A stretch of DNA of 64,000 bases from Dicaeum eximium (lineage: Eukaryota > Chordata > Aves > Passeriformes > Dicaeidae), in contig VWZP01005794.1 of NCBI GenBank assembly GCA_013396995.1, positions 175,685 to 239,684 on the forward strand, read 5' to 3'. Positions 61,703 to 64,000 of this stretch are shown here, in pieces. The position numbers and the translations under genes were made by a program. The notes beneath the pieces are model-generated. The model searched no databases and had not been told where the DNA came from. It saw only the letters and a program-made list of their open reading frames with translations. How positions within the stretch are numbered: the stretch's first letter is position 1; the number at the start of each line of letters is the position of its first letter.

Positions 61703-64000
61703 AAATGCTTCAAAAGCAGTCATATGGCAGAAACTTGAAAGAACAGTAAAAGCTGTCAAAGCTACCAAGACTGTATGAAGTAAACTTATAAGCATAAGAT
61801 GAAGCTTTCATTCTTTTTATGCTCTCCCTGATGTTTAAGTATGTCCTTGCTGGTCTACTCTTTAGAATTTTTATCCTATATTGGTTCAAAAATGGAAGTA
61901 GAAGATCCCTGGGATATAAAGGTTAGTAAATGACTTTTAATCTGGAGATTTGCTGTGTGTCATTCCAACTTTATCAACATTCGACTACAGTATACCAGGG
62001 CATAGCTTTAAAATAACATTGTTGTAAAATATTCTTTAAAACAGCCCCAAACAAAGATGATGTCTATGACAGACATAAATTGAGTGTATTCAAGGGATTG
62101 CTAGCATGTAGTCAAAGGCTGATTAATGGGATCAGTAGATAAACTAAGCATATAGATTTAATGCTTCCAGATTTCTTGTAAAAATATAGACATATGGAAA
62201 GTAGGCAAAAGAATTCAGAATAAGGTTTTAAATAAAATCAAACCAAAGATGTATTACTGCATGTGCTGTATAAGCATAGATGCTGCTGGGAATACAATTG
62301 CTTCATCATCATGGGTTCAGTCAGTCAATGGATATTCTAGACAGCAAATCAGTGGAGTCTGTCATCATTGAGAGCTTATTATGAAACAATTTCAGAGGTT
62401 AGATATACAAACTAGTTATATGACTTTAAGTGAAGAATAACTATTAACTTTTCAGTATTCATCAAAAGCAGAAAGGCTATGTTTAGATTTTCCAATGCTT
62501 ATGAATAAATGACATTTTTATTACTTATCATTCCTAAACAGCAGTGTAATAATTACCAAATATTGATGACAGTTTCTGAATACTGAACTGACCCTGCATG
62601 ATTGCATATATTTGCTCTGAAAGAATAATAGACTCATCAGCTTTAGAGGAAGTGTATGCTGAGAATATGAAAATATGAGCCAACCGGTGCTAGATCTTCA
62701 GATATTAGGAGTACTTGATTTCAAAGGAGATAGACTTACTCCAAATATCACAATTCAGAGCTCAGACAACATGAGAAGCATCTTCTCTCTCTCACTGCAC
62801 AGCAGGAATTGTCACCCTGGTATGTTTTCATAATGCCTTATACAGTTTACTCAAAGGCATTTGAAAACTTCTCTGATTTTCTATAGAGATTATTCTAAAA
62901 TCAAATACATCTCAGGTCTGGGAAAGGCTGCCGAATTATCTTAACTCAGCTACTACAAAAGGGGGAAAGCAAACAAAAAAAGCAAATAAAAAATATCAGC
63001 AGACCTGATATGACCTCCTATTTCCAATTTAAAAAAATGGAGACACAACTTCATAGTTAATATCTCCATGTACACTATTTTTCATAGAAGCACTGGAATA
63101 AAGCTGAAAAGATTGATTCCTTTCTATTCACAGTAGTGGTCCAGAAAAGGATGCATTTCTTGACCAAAACTTTAGGATATAAATATATACACCCATATTT
63201 TAAAATGTAGCAGAATTTCACTGTACTAAATTGCACAAGTTGATGCTTTTGTGTTCTCATACGTCCAGTGTGGTGTCTATGCTACTAACAGACTAGCAGT
63301 TTTTCTTATAGTTTACAGTTACCAAGACAAAAATGTTCTTCATGGAACTATGCACTTCTCAGTTCTTTAAAATATGCTTTATTCTGTGTAAGATTTCCTT
63401 ACAATAACCAATTATCTTTGATGTGTAGCCTTATCAAATGCTTCTTGAAAAATGCATACCATTCACATCACTCTCTTATCTATCACAACAGCATAGTCTT
63501 CAAAGAGTTCTATCAACTTAGTTATGCAAGACACTCCTGTTATATGGTCATAGTGGCTGGCTTTAATGGAATTAAGCTTAATTTAGTGGTCTCTTGCCAG
63601 TTGCAACAAAATTGTTTTCAATGTGTATTAAAAATGTTAAGCTAGCTGGTGATTAAATGTTTTACCCTTTCTAATGAGTTATTTGAATAGTGGTAGTCTC
63701 TAACATTTTAAATTCATTTTAACATTTTAAATCTTCAGAAGCTGGTTCTGCCATCACAGAGTACTGCCTGTGAAAGCTCAGTAAATGCTTTCCTAATTGG
63801 AAAACACTAGGAAGCAAAGCAAACGTATGTATTTAAACAACAGAAGCACAGAATGAAAACAGAAAATTTCAGAGAGTGAAGGAGAGGAGTCTAAAATTCA
63901 GGAGAAAATTTCTAATGTTAATAACCAGAAAATAACAAGAATGCTAAAGAAACAACTTTATGATGCTGTAAATATCACATCTCTAGGTCTTGGAAACTTG
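61703..64000. other. AT-rich unique noncoding sequence to window end
   Basis: No gene or known repeat was recognised. The frames at 63075-63260 (-) and 63418-63645 (+) are short and carry no known domain. Confidence 0.55.

Noticed and set aside
1..64000. CRISPR arrays, operons, phage or bacterial features
   Set aside because: The window is vertebrate nuclear DNA by its repeats; no spaced direct-repeat arrays or prokaryotic gene organisation are present.

Overview
The window looks like nuclear DNA from a bird, most likely a songbird. It is AT-rich and intron- or desert-like. I could not recognise a single protein-coding exon of a host gene on either strand. The evidence for a bird is the repeat content. 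There are four CR1 LINE pieces with the avian-type 3' end, one short SINE with a tRNA-Ile head and a CR1-type tail (the TguSINE1 design described from zebra finch), and one avian endogenous-retrovirus LTR. The passerine assignment rests mainly on the SINE and is an inference. Family names come from memory of consensus sequences, not from a database search.

Layout. 1-3234: unique AT-rich sequence with an AAT/AAC microsatellite (909-1047). 3235-4085: 5'-truncated CR1 on the minus strand that keeps the decayed C-terminal end of ORF2. 4086-13345: unique sequence with one GC-rich patch near 9.3 kb. 13346-13500: short CR1 3' end. 14373-14509: the SINE. 14510-26555: unique sequence with a TG/TGTA repeat, a CpG-dense patch at 20.9-21.25 kb, an A/C-only tract at 23.2 kb and an AT-rich hairpin at 24.5 kb. 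26556-26847: long AAAG/GGAA homopurine repeat. 29819-29865: GGGA repeat with a strong G-quadruplex motif. 31253-41577: unique, with a GC-richer block at 35.8-36.3 kb. 41578-42391: solo-LTR-like element carrying an internal 20-bp tandem repeat. 42392-57078: unique, with a GC-rich block at 43.4-43.66 kb. 57079-57212 and 58644-58925: two more CR1 3' ends. 58926-64000: unique, with a compact hairpin at 61.65 kb.

All four CR1 pieces lie on the minus strand and the SINE lies on the plus strand. The many open reading frames of 60-195 codons look like chance frames: they lack recognisable domains, overlap on opposite strands, or fall inside repeats (for example the Lys/Glu/Arg frame across the AAAG repeat).

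I did not find a novel gene system. The most check-worthy items are the isolated CpG-dense patch at 20.9-21.25 kb, the two hairpins, the homopurine and G-quadruplex tracts, and the tandem repeat inside the LTR.
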